64,000 nucleotides of DNA. Origin: Phragmites australis (taxonomy: Eukaryota > Streptophyta > Magnoliopsida > Poales > Poaceae). Location of the stretch: the NCBI RefSeq assembly GCF_958298935.1, contig NC_084922.1, positions 312,501 through 376,500 on the forward strand. Reading direction: 5' to 3'. Each line of letters opens with the position of its first letter. Positions within the stretch are counted from its first letter, which is position 1. The notes beneath the pieces are model-generated. The model saw nothing but the letters and a program-made list of their open reading frames with translations. It was not told where the DNA came from and made no database searches. Shown here one piece after another: positions 11,086-24,250 of this stretch. The position numbers were made by a program, and so were the translations under genes.

Positions 11086-14000
11086 CCTATCTCTTGTATA
11101 CTCTGTATACTGGCACGCCTACAATAGCACATACATACAAAGCTGCAATACACAGTTTCAAACAGAATTCGAACGTGAGACATTTCGAATCCGCGAAACA
11201 ATGATGAGCGCTTCGTTCTCAGTCCCGTCATATATTGCACTCACTCTTGTTAATTATTTGCAAAAAGGATCACTAACTGCGGCCTAGCTAAAAATCTCCG
11301 AATGTTGCATACATTAAGACAGACTTTTGACTTGCATAGTCGACACTAGTATTGTTAAATAAGAATCGTTAGTTGTTTGTTAGTACAGAATCATGGGATG
11401 TCATTAGGCATGCATACCAACTCCCACTGACTGTTTGACTCTTCTTTTATTTTTGAACAAACACTCAGAGTATCTCTGAAACAGCTACTACTTTGGTTAA
11501 GAACAGGGAGGAAAATACTGAATTACTACGTACTGCTGCAAGCACGGCACGATTACGGCTAAATGGTCGTTCTGAAAAGGAAAAAAAATAGAAAGAGAAT
11601 TATGATTAAATGATTGGACCTTTATATATGCAAGAGGAGGGAAGTACCACAATCTTGCATTTCATTTCTCCTTTTTCTTTCTGCTGCTCCTCTGTGAAAA
11701 TAATTATTCGTCATAGTCGTATCAGACATGATTAGATATATCAATGGGAATAAGACTTGTTCTAGTCATCATCATCAATCTAATCTGGCCTGCGCTAGCT
11801 GAATGCTGAGCGTGGTGCTTTACTTTGAAGGTTGGCCCTGCCCTGGCCTTTTGATGATATTAAAACTAGAGATCCAAAAAATAAAGCTTGGCTTTGGAGC
11901 ATGCTTAGTGACAAGCAACAGCAGACTAGCCAGCAACTCCAATCACTAATGGGCCGGTCATGTGTGTCTTGCAACAAATTAAGGTGTTGCGTATATATCA
12001 GACGTGCCACTGAATTATAAGAGTTTGGAAGGAGATGGAATTGTGGAACGAGCACGTCCTCTTAGGATCGTGCTTTCTATTTATAAGTGAAAATGAATTA
12101 CAACGGATCTGAGAACCATAAAAATCGGTAAACACTGATAAACGCTAACAACCCATGACTCAACAACTCACACGCACTATACGCGTTGACACGCTCTGAG
12201 CATGCACTGGACTATCACCGCGTGCACATACAGAACGTGATCACCATACGACTAGTTAGCTAACCTGTGTACAAAACACAAACACACTTGTTTAACCTGA
12301 ATAAAGCAATCGCCTACAGTTCTTAATTGTACAATTAATATCTGTCTGCGAAATTGAAGTTTCAGATACATATAGGCGCTAATTCATTCGCCATTCAACT
12401 TTATGCAATTGTATGCATTCCAAGACATCTCCTTTCTATCTGATATTAATCTTCAAAAGAAAAAGGGAAAAGAATTCAAGGACTGGAACGATATTCAAAG
12501 TTGAGAGCATGCACCATCGTCAAGTAGTATGTAGCTGATGCATCAAGATGTATGAATGGAATGTTTGCGAAAGCCGGCCATGCTTTTCTAGTGGAGGTGG
12601 CCATCACGCATGCTTACTCCGGATTACGACATTCTATTCTAGTGGCCAGGTAGTAGGTTGTTTGGTCTCTGCTGCCAGAATTGAAGTAGAAGGTAGAATT
12701 ATTCCATTAAGGCCCCTACCGGTTTAAGCACCCTTCATTGCCTTGACTGCAAATGGTGGCAAAGCGGCTGCCTGTGACCTTATACTTTATTTGTTGTTAG
12801 ATCCTTAAAGTATAGAGAATTGTTCTTCTTTTCTCATTGGCTTGTATTTTGCTAGTGCATACTGCTTAATATAGTATCAGATATAGATGTCTTAAGTTAT
12901 AGCTAACATTTAAATAAAAAAATCGTCATACACTCTTTTTCCATATCTGAGACCTAAGAGAACCTCTACGTATGAGGAGAGCGTCGAGGTATAATATGGT
13001 ATCAGTCTAAGAGGGCATAATTAAGGAGAGAACCTCCACGGCCGGATGGTCTTGGCGTCAACTAACGTTGGCATCTATTGATTCATTTGTGCGCAGGTAG
13101 CTTAGCTTAGCTTAGTCGGGTTGGCCATCGCAATCAGTGGTGGTGATGTAGCAGTGGCATTTTGCCTAACTGATTGAGTCACTACTAGAGACAACAACAA
13201 CGGTGATAGATGTTCTTTCATCTAGAAGCAGGCAGGCCGGGTACACAAATAAGAAGGTGTCTCGATCGATCTGGTACTGGTAGGCTTTAAAGATTCACAA
13301 GCTGCAGTGCGAATGGTACCACAACTTGCAAGATAGAGTACCAGGACACTACTGCAAGTTACAGGCGCCCGTGCGGTATCCAGTGAAAAGTTAGAGGTCG
13401 ACAATATATTCGACTCCTCAAAGTGAAATGCCCACGTCGCGTGATGGATTCCTTCCCCCGTGCGAATTGATCGGCGCGACCCAAGAGGAAGAGGTCAAGG
13501 ACGGCGGCTGGCCGGCTGCCACTTGGGGCACCAGCAGCTACTACTCACCATGGAATGTGATTTCTTTCTGCTACCACCTAGTACCAACGCATGCATGCAC
13601 CACCAACAAGGCACCGCACCACACCACATCGCAATGCAATGCAATACAATTTTAGGATCTCGTCTCGTCATTGTTCAATTAATATACTTAGAGCCGTGCC
13701 TGCCAAAGACAGGATCGAGTTGCACCTTTTTGCTAGCTTTATGAATCATCAAAATAGAGCTCGGCAAAGAAAAATAGAGAAACGAATAAGGAAAATTAGA
13801 TGCTTAATTCCGATCGATGTCAAAATTAGATAGATGTTGACAGAAAACGGTACAAGCTTATGATTGCATCAAGTGCTTTCGGCACTCTGATCATCTGGAG
13901 GATCGGATGAGCAACCAATTAATCTTAATCGATGCTAATTTTGTTGACATCAGAGATCAGACCTAGGTCAGCAGGCATGCTTGCGGATGATCATTACCAA

Positions 14001-14985
14001 GAATCTCGACCGCTTTGTACTTTCGGTCTGCAAAAGCTCAAACCGTGTGCTTTATAAACAGAATAATAAGTAAGTAAATAAATAAAGCAATTAGGTGACC
14101 GATTCACACCTAACCAACAGCCATGGTTACAATTTAACATTTGTGCAATTTAGTTTTGGGGAACACAGTACAAATTTATCTCAAATAATAATCCAATCGA
14201 TGGAAAATTCTAAGCTTTTAAGTTACCACAGTTGACTTTCAGATTGAGCTACCCTGGAACCGTTGGTCGGCCAATTCTTTCGCAGTTGAACGTCTTCTTC
14301 TCTCGCTCATCCGAAATACTCGTACGATCTGGTGTTTCAAAAAAAGAAAAGAAATACTAGTACGATGGAAGAAAATAAATAGAGCAAATTTCAAGGAACA
14401 GCAGGTATTGAAGGCCCAAGCCGATGTGGCGTGCTGCTTCTAAGATTTCTGCTGCAGGCTGCTTCCTTCCTCATCCCGCCGTGGAAGTGCACCTGCAGGC
14501 TGCAGCTCCAAGGAGAAGACAATGTCGCCAACGACGAGGGCTCAAGGACGAAGGAGAAGAGCGCCTTTCCTTGTTACTATATATTTTGAGTCCATTTGTG
14601 TGCAGGATGAGGAAGAATGTGAATTTGTGACCAATATATTGAACAACTATGCATGGCTCTTGGTTGATCGTGCTTGCTAGAAACAAGTATGAAGCTCAAG
14701 TAGGGGTGCAAACTTGTATGAGGTTCACAGGAAGAAGCTGGTGGAGAGGGAGAGAGCAGCATCAGGTGGAGGTGGAGGTGGAGGTGGAGCTCAATACTGG
14801 GCCATGAAAGCCTACGTGCGGTGTGGGCCATTCATTCATAGGATGCATGCATAGCAAGAACGGGTTGTCGTTGGGCCATTCCCTCTCCTACTCATACTGG
14901 CCTGTCATAGAATTGTCCCTAGGTCAGCTCAGCTCAGGAGTCAGGTCAGGTCATCAGGCGTGTACCGTACCTCCTCGTAAAAAAG
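11086..14985. other. Intergenic spacer, no gene recognised
   Basis: Mixed AT-rich sequence. Short frames on both strands (for example 11795-12055, 13428-13744, 14424-14630) lack recognisable domains. Small tracts seen: three TAGCT repeats near 13100, a short GGTGGA run near 14765, and a pair of GTGTACCGTACCT phrases at 14960 and 14988 next to the SINE-like unit. Confidence 0.4.
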
Positions 14986-14999
14986 GTGTGTACCGTACC

Positions 15000-15178
15000 T
15001 GAGAACGCGCGTTCAGCGCGATGGTTAGAGCACGTGGTCGCTCCATGCCCACCAGCATTCGAGTCTGCTCGACGCTGGTGTCTTAATAGGGCGGTCGGGC
15101 TCGCTCTGAATAAAAATTTGGAGCCTCATACGCGTAAAGCCGTAAGGGAGAGTGATTTGCTCCGGTGATATTTTAAAA
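15000..15178 (+). mobile_element. tRNA-derived SINE-like element
   Basis: Carries split RNA polymerase III promoter boxes: A-box-like TGGTTAGAGCACG at 15022-15034 and B-box-like ATTCGAGTC at 15057-15065, the second inside an ACCAGC/GCTGGT stem resembling a tRNA T-arm. A body follows with GAATAAAAATTTGGAGCCTC, and the unit fades into TTTTAAAAAA near 15178. A degraded tRNA gene is less likely because no acceptor stem or anticodon arm folds cleanly. Limits are approximate. Confidence 0.5.
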
Positions 15179-15225
15179 AACACGGTCTTCTATAACTATG
15201 TATAGTTGTAGGTTTAGAAGTATGG

Positions 15226-17385
15226 TGTGGGTCACGTCCTAAATTTATAATGGCATAATTAAGTTTAATTATGTATTATTAGCGTTATAATTAGTTTAAG
15301 ACAATTTTTTTTGAAACGCTAGTGCAATTCGTTTAAAGTTAATCGAACGAGAGAAATAATTTCGAGAGAGAAAAAAATAAAATTCGCAGTTAAAATTACC
15401 TTTTCTCAAACACCTAGGTCTCACATATAGCCCCACTACCCATCTCTCCCTCTCTGTAGGTAGCAGCTCAACCACTACATCAACTCGCTCACTCCACTCC
15501 CGTGCTCCCTCTCTCTTCAATCAGTCAAACAAGAGCTCTTCCTTCCTCTCAAGCTCCTTCTCCCCCAAAATTCTACCTCAAGAGAAGGAATCGAGGTATG
15601 CATATGGTACTCATATGATCACGAGCTCATAAGCTATCCATACATCCAATTTATTTTCGTTTTACCCAAGAATTTGAGCCGGTTTTGATGTATTTTGGTG
15701 TTCTTGGTTGAAGCAAAAGGAGCACCGGCGTTCTTCCTCTTTCTGAGCTTTTTTTCTTTCAATCGACGATCTTTGAACTCAGCAAAGCATATTGGGTGAG
15801 TCTTCTAGGCTCCTATAGTATAGATGCACGTTTTGGTTGGATGAATCCCGAGTTTGAAGCTTCGGTTGTAAAGTTCTTGAGTTTTTTAGCTTTAGAGCTA
15901 AAATGAGCATTTGAGTGAGTTTTGAGTTAGGAATCGTATTGCTAAGTTGGTGAGTGAGTTCTAGACTCTATAAATTCTCTCAAGCATGTTTCCCTTTGGT
16001 TTAGAGAAGCTCGCAAATCAAAACCGGCTTTAATATGATGTTGTCTAACTTAAAATGTTATTTGTGATGCTTAGCAAGTGTTTATGTCCTCGGTAGAAGT
16101 CTAGTAGTAAAATATTTCATCGTTCACAAGTATATGCTTTAATTACTTGCGTAATAATCATAATGATAGGTTGATGATGTTAGTTGTATGAGTGGGGTGG
16201 ATGAGGCAAGATGTGAACGGTGTTAGGGGTGTTTGTCCTACCCGGATATGGAGTTCCCATGGGTAGGTCGAGAGAGGGACCCGGATACCGTAGACTGCTT
16301 GGATCGTTTAAGCACCGACCATTGTTGCAGTTGGTTTTAGCACTTTCTGTGCTTACTACATATCGTATATGGGAACGATAAGCCGATTATCTTTGTAACT
16401 GTGGCTTTTTGATGTGTGGTTTGATGGTGTCGGGCATGAGGCTGGTTGGGGTATCCATCTTGCTTCAGAAGTAGTTCTGGATGACTGCCGCACCTGTCGG
16501 TGCATGTTCAAATGGTCGGGGCTTATTGAAAAAGGTTGACATAAGTACCTTTATATGGACCTGTGTGATAATACAAGTCGTATGGTCCTCAAGTCGTGTA
16601 GGTAAAGGAGTACACCTGTAGGGTGTAAAAATATTTTGAAATGTCACGCTTTCGTTCATGAGCATGCTTTTGTCCATTTGCAGTAGTCAGAGTTACGAAT
16701 GTGGTTTGGTATGGTTGAGATGTTTCATTATAGATGTTATTACTATGGTTTCTTTTACATTATGTTCAATTGATATTTGTGGACTAGTTTGTTGCTTTGG
16801 TAAGTATAGATGCTCACACATATTTATGCTAAATTTACTTTTGCATATGAATTTACTTAACCATGTGGTCGTATTCTTGCTAACATCACAATACATAATC
16901 CTTGAAGTCAGACTATTTATAAGTGTCTATCATGAATTAAATTTTACGAGTAACTTCGTACTCATTTATTCTACAGATTTTGCAGGTGAGGAGCAGTTGG
17001 TTTTTGGTTACTTCACGCTTGCCGATGCGAGCAGCAGGAATGAGTAGTGCATTCTACTCTTGGAGATCGCATGTTCGGGGGGAAGCCTAAGAGCATATGA
17101 TTTCACATATCTTTTGTTTTCGCTGCGTAGTTTCTTTTATTGGTTAGAAGTTAAGCAGATTTTAGTCTCCTTCTAGCTTTCTTTTGCTATAAGCTGCATT
17201 AACTTGATACATGCTTAAAAATTTATAATATAATTTTAATTACTCACTTTTTCTTAAGTTTTGTTATGATGTTCTATGTTAAAAAAGCATGTGTTACGAC
17301 CTTAAATATAAAACACGTGTGGAGACTATTAAAAAATAATTAATTTAATAATTAATTAAAATACTATTTAAACGATTCCTATAAT
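15226..17385 (+). mobile_element. LTR-like copy, Tekay/Del type (family X, copy 1)
   Basis: Starts near TGTGGGTCACGTCC and ends near ATTCCTATAA. From about 16600 to 17385 it matches, in the same order and with many shared phrases, the reverse complement of 63490-62624 (for example CATGAGCATGCT, GCTCACAC, CTAACA...ATAATCCTT, TTAGTCTCCT, AAAACAC). The palindromic GAGTAACTTCGTACTC is at 16948-16963, as in the other LTRs. No protein domains are seen, so it is probably a solo or remnant LTR. A target duplication was not confirmed, so the ends are approximate. Confidence 0.55.
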
Positions 17386-17439
17386 AGCATGTGTTTATAC
17401 CTATGAACCGATACTGGCTGTTTAAAAAAGTATGTACTG

Positions 17440-17773
17440 TACCCTTCAAAACAAAGCAGCTGTCTTCTCTCTCCTCCAGGTCATCATGTTGAGCGCTGAC
17501 GTATCGACAATTATATTATTGTACGGTACTTACTAGTTGCTCTAACAAAAAAATATATAGGCACGGAAATCCAATGCCGACCACTGCTTTTTTTTTTTGG
17601 CCAAAAATATCGTCAGCTCCACGAGGCAGCGGACGCAAAATCCCCCAGAAACCAAGCTTGGGCAGGGCAGGACGGGAGTCTATCCGCCCCGCGCGCGTCT
17701 CCGCCACCCAAACAAATCCCTCCCTCCCACATAAACTTATCCAAAACCTCCCCACCCAGCCTGCCTGCCTGCA
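17440..17773 (+). promoter_or_regulatory. Proximal promoter and leader of TPT
   Basis: Short unique stretch between the LTR-like copy and the TPT start. It holds CT-rich tracts (TCTTCTCTCTCCTCC near 17463; CCCTCCCTCCCAC near 17719) usual in plant 5' leaders and a TATA-like AAAATATATAGGC near 17548. Transcription start is not known. Confidence 0.4.
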
Positions 17774-20700
17774 ATGTCGGCGCTCGGGACGTTCTCCGGC
17801 CCCGCCGGTGTGGCCGGCCTCCGCCGCCGCGCCGCCCCCGCGCATCTCCCGGCCGTCAAGTGCGCCGCCGTGCCCGATGGCGGCCACCTCGTCTGGGGCC
17901 GCCAGCTCCGCCCGGCGCTCCTCCTCCCCGCCGGCCTGCTCCCGTCCCAGGCCTCCAGGAGGCAGACGCTCCGCCCGCCCGCCGCAGCCGCCGAGTCCGC
18001 GGGGTGACTATCTCGCTAGCCTTACTTCTACAATCTTCTAGAAGCGCTGCTCCACCATTTCTTTAGTTGCTTGCTTCCGAATCCCTCCCACCCGCTGTTA
18101 AAAAACACCCATTTGCGTCATGTAGCCTTCCTCGCTAGGAGTGGTTGCTTGGAGCATTTCGCTTTCTGTTTTAAATTTTGCGGCGCAAATCAGCGATTCC
18201 GTTCCAAAGGACGCTGCTCCCACCTGTAGCCGCTCACGGATCACTCATAACCGCGGATCGCAGTACAGGCATCACTGCAGTGCAAAGTGATATGCTGCTT
18301 GCGAAAAAAAAAAATCCGAATTAATTGAATGCTTTTCATGATCGCCTTCCTGATTTGGTCGTGACAGGGAGGCTAAGCCGGCGGGGTTCCTGGAGAAGTA
18401 CCCTGCGCTGGTCACCGGCTTCTTCTTCTTCATGTGGTTCGTTTCACATCCTCAAAGTCACACCACCTCCGTTGCATCTGCATTGCATATTTTCAACTGA
18501 GATTATTGTCAGTTGTCTAAATACTGCCAAATTGGGCAAGTGACGCTGCAGGTACTTCCTCAACGTGATATTCAACATCCTCAACAAGAAGATCTACAAC
18601 TACTTTCCCTACCCATAGTAAGTCAACTATGCTTTCCCTTGCTTCAAAACTGACAACCTTTAGCATGCTTACTTACCTTTTCGTGATCAAGTTACAAATC
18701 ACGACGGAAAATTGTACTCCTTATCGCAGCTTTGTATCGGTGATCCATCTATTTGTGGGCGTTGTATACTGCCTTGTCAGCTGGACTGTCGGTCTCCCCA
18801 AGCGAGCGGTATTTTGTACAAACCTACCGTAGTTTTCCATTTAAGGACTACCACCTACTGCAATTCTGTTCTCTTTGACTTGTTACAGAAAGGGTCTCTT
18901 TTATGTGAAAACGTAATGCCTTTTAGTTACTATTTCCTAATGAGGATAATGTTAAGTGTGTTTTTTTACGAGGGAATTTGTCAAGTGTTCTAGTTGTTGA
19001 ATACAAACCCTTCACCTGGGGGAATGTATCTTTTGTGGAAATTAACAATGAATCCAACACAAAAATCGTTCTGTTCTGTAGCCTATCAATTCAACGCTCC
19101 TGAAGCTGCTCTTTCCCGTGGCGCTGTGCCATGCTCTTGGTCATGTCACTAGCAATGTGTCCTTCGCTACTGTTGCAGTCTCATTCGCCCACACTATTAA
19201 AGGTGCTTCTTTTTTTCCATGCAGATTTCGTTGTGGAATCTTCTTACCCCTTTTCTGTTCTATATGCTGATGCTTTATATGTGGCATAACTTCAATGCAG
19301 CTCTGGAGCCCTTCTTCAATGCAGCTGCTACCCAGTTTGTCCTTGGACAGCAAGTTCCCTTGCCTCTGTGGTTGTCTCTTGCCCCTGTTGTCCTTGGTAA
19401 AAATCTCAATCCAATCTTCTAATACTATTTGATGCTGGCATTCTTCTTTTTTTCCCATTCCTTTTATCTTTTTAACTGGGCTGAAGAACACACTCTATTT
19501 GAAGTTTTAGCTTCTTTTGTATTCTAAATCTTAGTTACAGCTGAGTTCCATACCTTTTGTTGTTCAACCTCTCTAACCACATGAAGATCACCAGGTGTTT
19601 CGATGGCATCACTCACCGAGCTTTCATTCAACTGGACCGGCTTCATTAATGCCATGATCTCTAACATCTCATTCACTTACAGGAGCATTTATTCCAAGAA
19701 AGCTATGGTTTGTACTTCTTTCGTCTAATTTGGTTTATCATGTTCTTTTTGCCTCAACCCTTGTTTTAATCATTTTTATCATTGCAGACTGACATGGATA
19801 GCACCAACGTGTATGCTTACATCTCAATAATTGCCCTCATTGTCTGCATTCCACCTGCACTGATTGTAAGTGTGATAAAAATTGGCCCAAGAAGTAAAAA
19901 AGAAAAAAGGGATTCACATATTACAATTAATGATGTTGTTCATATTTTTGCATAATTGTTCAGATCGAAGGGCCTCAACTAATGCAGTATGGATTTAAGG
20001 ATGCTATTGCAAAAGTAGGTTTGCAAAAGTTTGTTGCGGACCTTTTCTTCGTCGGACTGTTCTACCATCTTTACAACCAGGTAACAAGTTCCTCCATATC
20101 ATGCAAACCATTCAAGCACTTTTATATGTACAATCTGTCTAGCATTTGAGCTGGCTCACCGCACAAAGTCATATTATGTAGCACGTGGCCATACAATTTT
20201 CTCTTTCATGTGCAATATAATTAGGATTTACTGATCTAACATTAGTGGATCATGACATCGCCAAACAGGCATGTAATTTTATCAATGGACTGTCTTTCAT
20301 CTGTTATAACATGACATGACTAAACGCTATCATGGGTCCATGGCATGGCAGGTTGCTACAAATACTTTGGAGCGAGTGGCTCCTCTGACACATGCTGTTG
20401 GCAATGTATTGAAACGTGTTTTTGTCATTGGTTTCTCAATCATTATTTTTGGTAAGTGAACAGTTTCTTCTTTTCCAGGAAATGAACAATATACATTTGT
20501 TTTCTTGTTGTCATTTTTTATACGACGAGCTTATGCCTAACTAACACTTGCTAAACCTTCCGCTGAGCAGGCAACAGAATTACCACACAAACTGGAATTG
20601 GCACTTGCATTGCTATAGCTGGTGTTGCCATCTACTCTTACATTAAGGCTAAGATTGAAGAGGAGAAAAGGGTAAGTTTTTTATTGCAGTTGTCACTATT

Positions 20701-21140
20701 TCTCCTAAATCTGAATACATGTTCCCACCATTCTTGATTCTAATTGAAAAGTGGATGCACACCTAGCCTGAATTTTAAGCACTCTATTGGTTTTCCCTGC
20801 TTACTAACTCATGTTGATGTCTGTGATACATTTTAGGAAAATAAAGTACCTACGTAGCTTGAGTAGCGTGAGCATATCAGTGATGGTTTTCATTTTTGGT
20901 TACCACATCATACATGTTATGGTTAGAAAAGCCACACCATGTTTCACCGTTCAAACTTCAATCTCGGTTTTCTCCCTCAGCTGCTTTTGACTATTAAGAT
21001 TAGTGCGCCAGCGAGCACTGATGCTAAAGTATCAGCATGCCCAAACGTTGGTTTATTTTATCTGCATTCCAAAACATATGCTGAACTAATTTACTAATTT
21101 TGTCGTCCCTCTTTCTTAAATCCAGCAAAAGAGCGCATGA
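17774..21140 (+). CDS. TPT: Triose-phosphate/phosphate translocator, chloroplast inner envelope
   Basis: Exchanges triose phosphate or 3-phosphoglycerate for inorganic phosphate across the chloroplast inner envelope, exporting fixed carbon. Twelve exons join in frame with GT-AG borders: 17774-18003, 18368-18436, 18552-18617, 18730-18808, 19082-19202, 19301-19396, 19595-19707, 19788-19865, 19964-20080, 20352-20451, 20571-20671, 21126-21140. They total 1185 bases, 394 aa. The first exon is a basic, Ala/Ser/Pro-rich transit peptide (about 75 residues). Then come the family blocks [77 protein letters not shown] and [15 protein letters not shown]344-R345 in the last block is the Lys-Arg pair known to bind phosphate substrate in this family. 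It ends in QKSA from a 15-base last exon. No breaks; length matches plant TPTs (about 400). The long LTR-like copy ends only about 390 bases upstream. Confidence 0.97.
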
Positions 21141-21355
21141 GGAGTGACTTCTGTGAATATGGTCGGGTGGCTCTGTGCTTGAGTCCACACTTCCTCGGAG
21201 ATAACATGGTCGATAATCATGGCATCTTCTCTGCCTTGTTTTATTTTTATTTTGAGTCATTTCGTCAATTGTTCCCAATCTGGTGTTAGAACAGCACATT
21301 GCAGATGGTAAGATTGCCTACCATCAGATGATTGTCGAGAGCTTGAATGTGTAAA

Positions 21356-21361
21356 AATAAA
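21356..21361 (+). terminator. Possible TPT polyadenylation signal
   Basis: AATAAA lies about 215 bases after the TPT stop codon, in a TG-rich and AT-rich 3' region, a plausible distance for a plant 3' UTR. Plant signals are loose, so this is suggestive only. Confidence 0.4.
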
Positions 21362-22003
21362 CGCTCATACTTGAAAGGCTTTTCGTTTTGTATGTGATAC
21401 TGAGTATTCTGCTTCTATCTCTGCACCCTTCCTCTTCTTGTGGCGATGTCAGATATACAAATTTTGGTTCTTAAATAATACTGATACCTGGTATTTGCCT
21501 TTCAAACTGCCTGAAAAGTTCCGATGTAGTTTTTCGTTTTGAAAATTTTGAGTTGAAAAGAAACGATAAAAAACGGTGGGCATTCACCCAGCTTCGCCAT
21601 GTCGACCAATAGGTCTCTGTTCGTTTCACATGGCGCGTAAATTACTATGTGTCACAGGAACCAGTCTCTAAAAGTCTAACTATAAAACAGGTACGCGAAA
21701 CAATTTACTATATATAACTTTGAAGTCGATAGACTACATCTATTTCAAATGCATATCCTGCTACAACGCAGTAAATCAATAAAGCTTGCCAGAGCAAAAC
21801 TGCTAGGAGCGTGGAAAAGATAGGCCGACTTTCAGCTGGTTACTTACACGTGGTCATCTACAGGAACTCAAAATAGTTCCAAGGGTAATCAATAGTCTCT
21901 CCAAAATCTAGGGCCACTGCAAAATATGTTACTTTTACTGGGCAAAATATGTTACTCTTACCGGAACTGAACGATCAATTGGTAGACTGAATAATAATAC
22001 ATT

Positions 22004-24062
22004 CATTTTTTTATCGAATACGCAGGAGAGATGTGTATCATTGTATTAAGAAGGAGAATATAAAAGATACAAACAGTTTTCGGTACACGACCACTGGTGG
22101 TCGGTAGGGCTACTCAGTCATGCCGACAGAAAAAAATGGATTAGAGGATTACACGAATAGGAATAGGCAACACTAAAACAGAAAGGGAGCAGCAGGCTGG
22201 AGGCAGCGGCATCATAGGACAGAACCGATGGTATGCAGCCGAACCATGGTGATCGCTAATTGCTTTGCTCTGCCCTCACACCAACGAACGATGTCTTCTC
22301 TAATGAAAGCGATCAATGTGTCAGAAGAGAGGCGGCGATTGTTGAAGATGATGGCATTTCGTGATAACCAAAGCCTCCAGCAAGTCACGAGAATAAGCGA
22401 GTCCAGCCCCTTGCGAAGTTCAGCAGTGACGCGTCCCCGTAAATCGGACCACCAAGCGAAGATTGTAATCTCGGCCACTGGCGTTTGAACTCCCAGGATC
22501 CGCCACCACACTTCTCTAGCCATATTGCAATGAAGAAGCAAGTGATCAGTGGTCTCCAGTAGCTGCGACAATGGGTACAAGAATCGTCCGCCTGAAGTCC
22601 ATGACGATGTCTACGCGCAGCCGTCCAGAGCCGATTATGGAGTCCAAGCCACACAAAGAATTTGACCTTGACAGGAGCCCAAGCTTTCCAAACCAAGGAA
22701 GCTCCCTCAAGTCGAACGGAGCCCCGAAACATGGCTGAGTATGCTAATTTGGTAGTATAAATCCCTGATGGCGTCCATCTCCAAACAACACGGTTAGCTT
22801 CAGAGCTCAAGACGACGGAGTTTGTTTATTGCCAAATCTGCATGTATTGGACAATCGCCGTCACAAACAAGGGAGCAGTGATATCTCTCACCCAATGTCT
22901 ATTGAACAAAGCCTCCTTCGGTGTCCTCTTTTTGGCGACAGAAGCAGGGACACAATTAGAAAGAGCAGGCGCAATCATTTTGATGGACTGGCCATTGATC
23001 CAAGAGTCAGACCAAAAAAGAATTGAGTCGCCATATCCAATTTCAAACCTGGTAGAAGCTTGAAATAGCGCTGCAACCTCCTTCTCATGATGAATTGGGA
23101 GTGTGGCCCATGATTTGGAAGGATCCGATCGTTGACACCATAGCCATTTGAGACAGAGGGCAAACCTAGACAAACGGAGGTCCTGAATGCCGAGGCCTCC
23201 AAACTCCAGCGGTCGACAAACATGATTCCAGGAGAGGGGGGCATGTCCTCTAGTAAACGATCGATCGCCGACCCATAGGAAGGCTTTACGGATCTTATCA
23301 ATTTCCTTAATGGCCCAGGGGGTACCACGATGGACAGAAGAGTATGCAACGGAGTGGATGAAAGGACCGAACGAACCAAAGTAGCGCGCCCCGGCTTAGA
23401 GATCAACTTGCCCTGCCAAGTAGACAACTTAGAAGCAACTCGATCTACCAACGGCTGCAGATGACATTTACGGAGGCGACCGGTGGGCAGTGGAACACTG
23501 AGGTATTGAATGGGGAAGGAAGAACATCCACAGAGAAGGAATTCGTTGATAAGGTCGACATTCTCTGCAGAATAGCATATGGGGACAACAGCACATTTGT
23601 TCAAATTGGTTCGCAACCCTGAAGCCGCGCCAAAAAACTCGAGGATGGCCAAGTGCGCTTGAATGTCCTGTCGAGACGGCGACAAGAAGACAACCGTGTC
23701 ATCGGCATAGAGAGAACAATGATGGAGGATCGAACCATGCCATGTTGGCTTGATGATGGCCTCATCACCAGCCAAGGTAAGTAGGCGGTCTAAAATGTCC
23801 ATCACCAAGACGAATAAGAAGGGGGAGATAGAATCCCTTTGCTGTAAACCCCTGGCATGAACAATAGTTGGACCAAGTACGGAGTTGAGGAGGATTTTGG
23901 TTGTCGAGGAATTGAAGATCGCTTCGATCCAGTTGCACCAACGAGGTCCGAAGCCCCAAGCTTGCAAAACCTCTAAGAGGAAGGCCCAACTAACCGAATC
24001 AAATGCTTTGAAAATATCAAGCTTGAAAAGGATCTTTGGTCGTTTGATCCTTTTTAGCAACC
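22004..24062 (-). mobile_element. 5'-truncated L1-type LINE, inactivated
   Basis: Remnant of a non-LTR retrotransposon ORF2 on the minus strand. 24060-22975 encodes the reverse transcriptase core: KLDIFKAFDSVSW, GLQQRDSISPFLFVLVMDIL and the catalytic block YADDTVVF. After a frameshift near 23100, another frame (about 23173-22826) carries IGYGDSILFWSDSWING. Then 22810-22385 carries the zf-RVT region (VVWRWTPSGIYTTKLAY, CTHC), and the C-terminal tail is in a third frame (22580-22212). The endonuclease part is missing, so the copy is 5'-truncated near 24062. The 3' end has the plant-LINE phrase CTCCTTCTTAATACAATGAT and a short A-tail (T run at about 22006-22013 on the plus strand). With two or more frame breaks it cannot move on its own. 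Confidence 0.9.
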
Positions 24063-24066
24063 TCGC

Positions 24067-24250
24067 TAAACATCAGAAGTTGCTGACAGTGATAATCTAA
24101 TAATGGAGGTCATAGCAGTTATAGGTTTTTGAGTGTTTGAATAAACATCAGAAGTTACTGACAGCAATCATCCAATAGTAGAGGTTGTAGCAGCTATAGA
24201 CTTTTGGGTGTATGAATAAACATCAGAAATTGCTGATAGCAAAAGACCCA
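24067..24250. repeat. 75-base tandem repeat, about 2.4 copies
   Basis: Copies start with TAAACATCAGAA at 24067, 24142 and 24217, an exact 75-base spacing. Each runs through TTGCTGACAG or TTACTGACAG, AATCTAATA or CATCCAATA, GGAGGT or AGAGGT, then AGC(A/T)(G/A)TTATAG and TTTTTGAGTG or close variants. The array starts right at the truncated 5' end of the LINE. Confidence 0.8.

Noticed and set aside
15022..15065. Possible functional tRNA gene
   Set aside because: A-box- and B-box-like sequences are present, but no acceptor stem or anticodon arm folds, and a SINE-like tail follows.
22004..24062. Active LINE
   Set aside because: The catalytic YADD block is present, but the 5' half is missing and the frame is broken at least twice.
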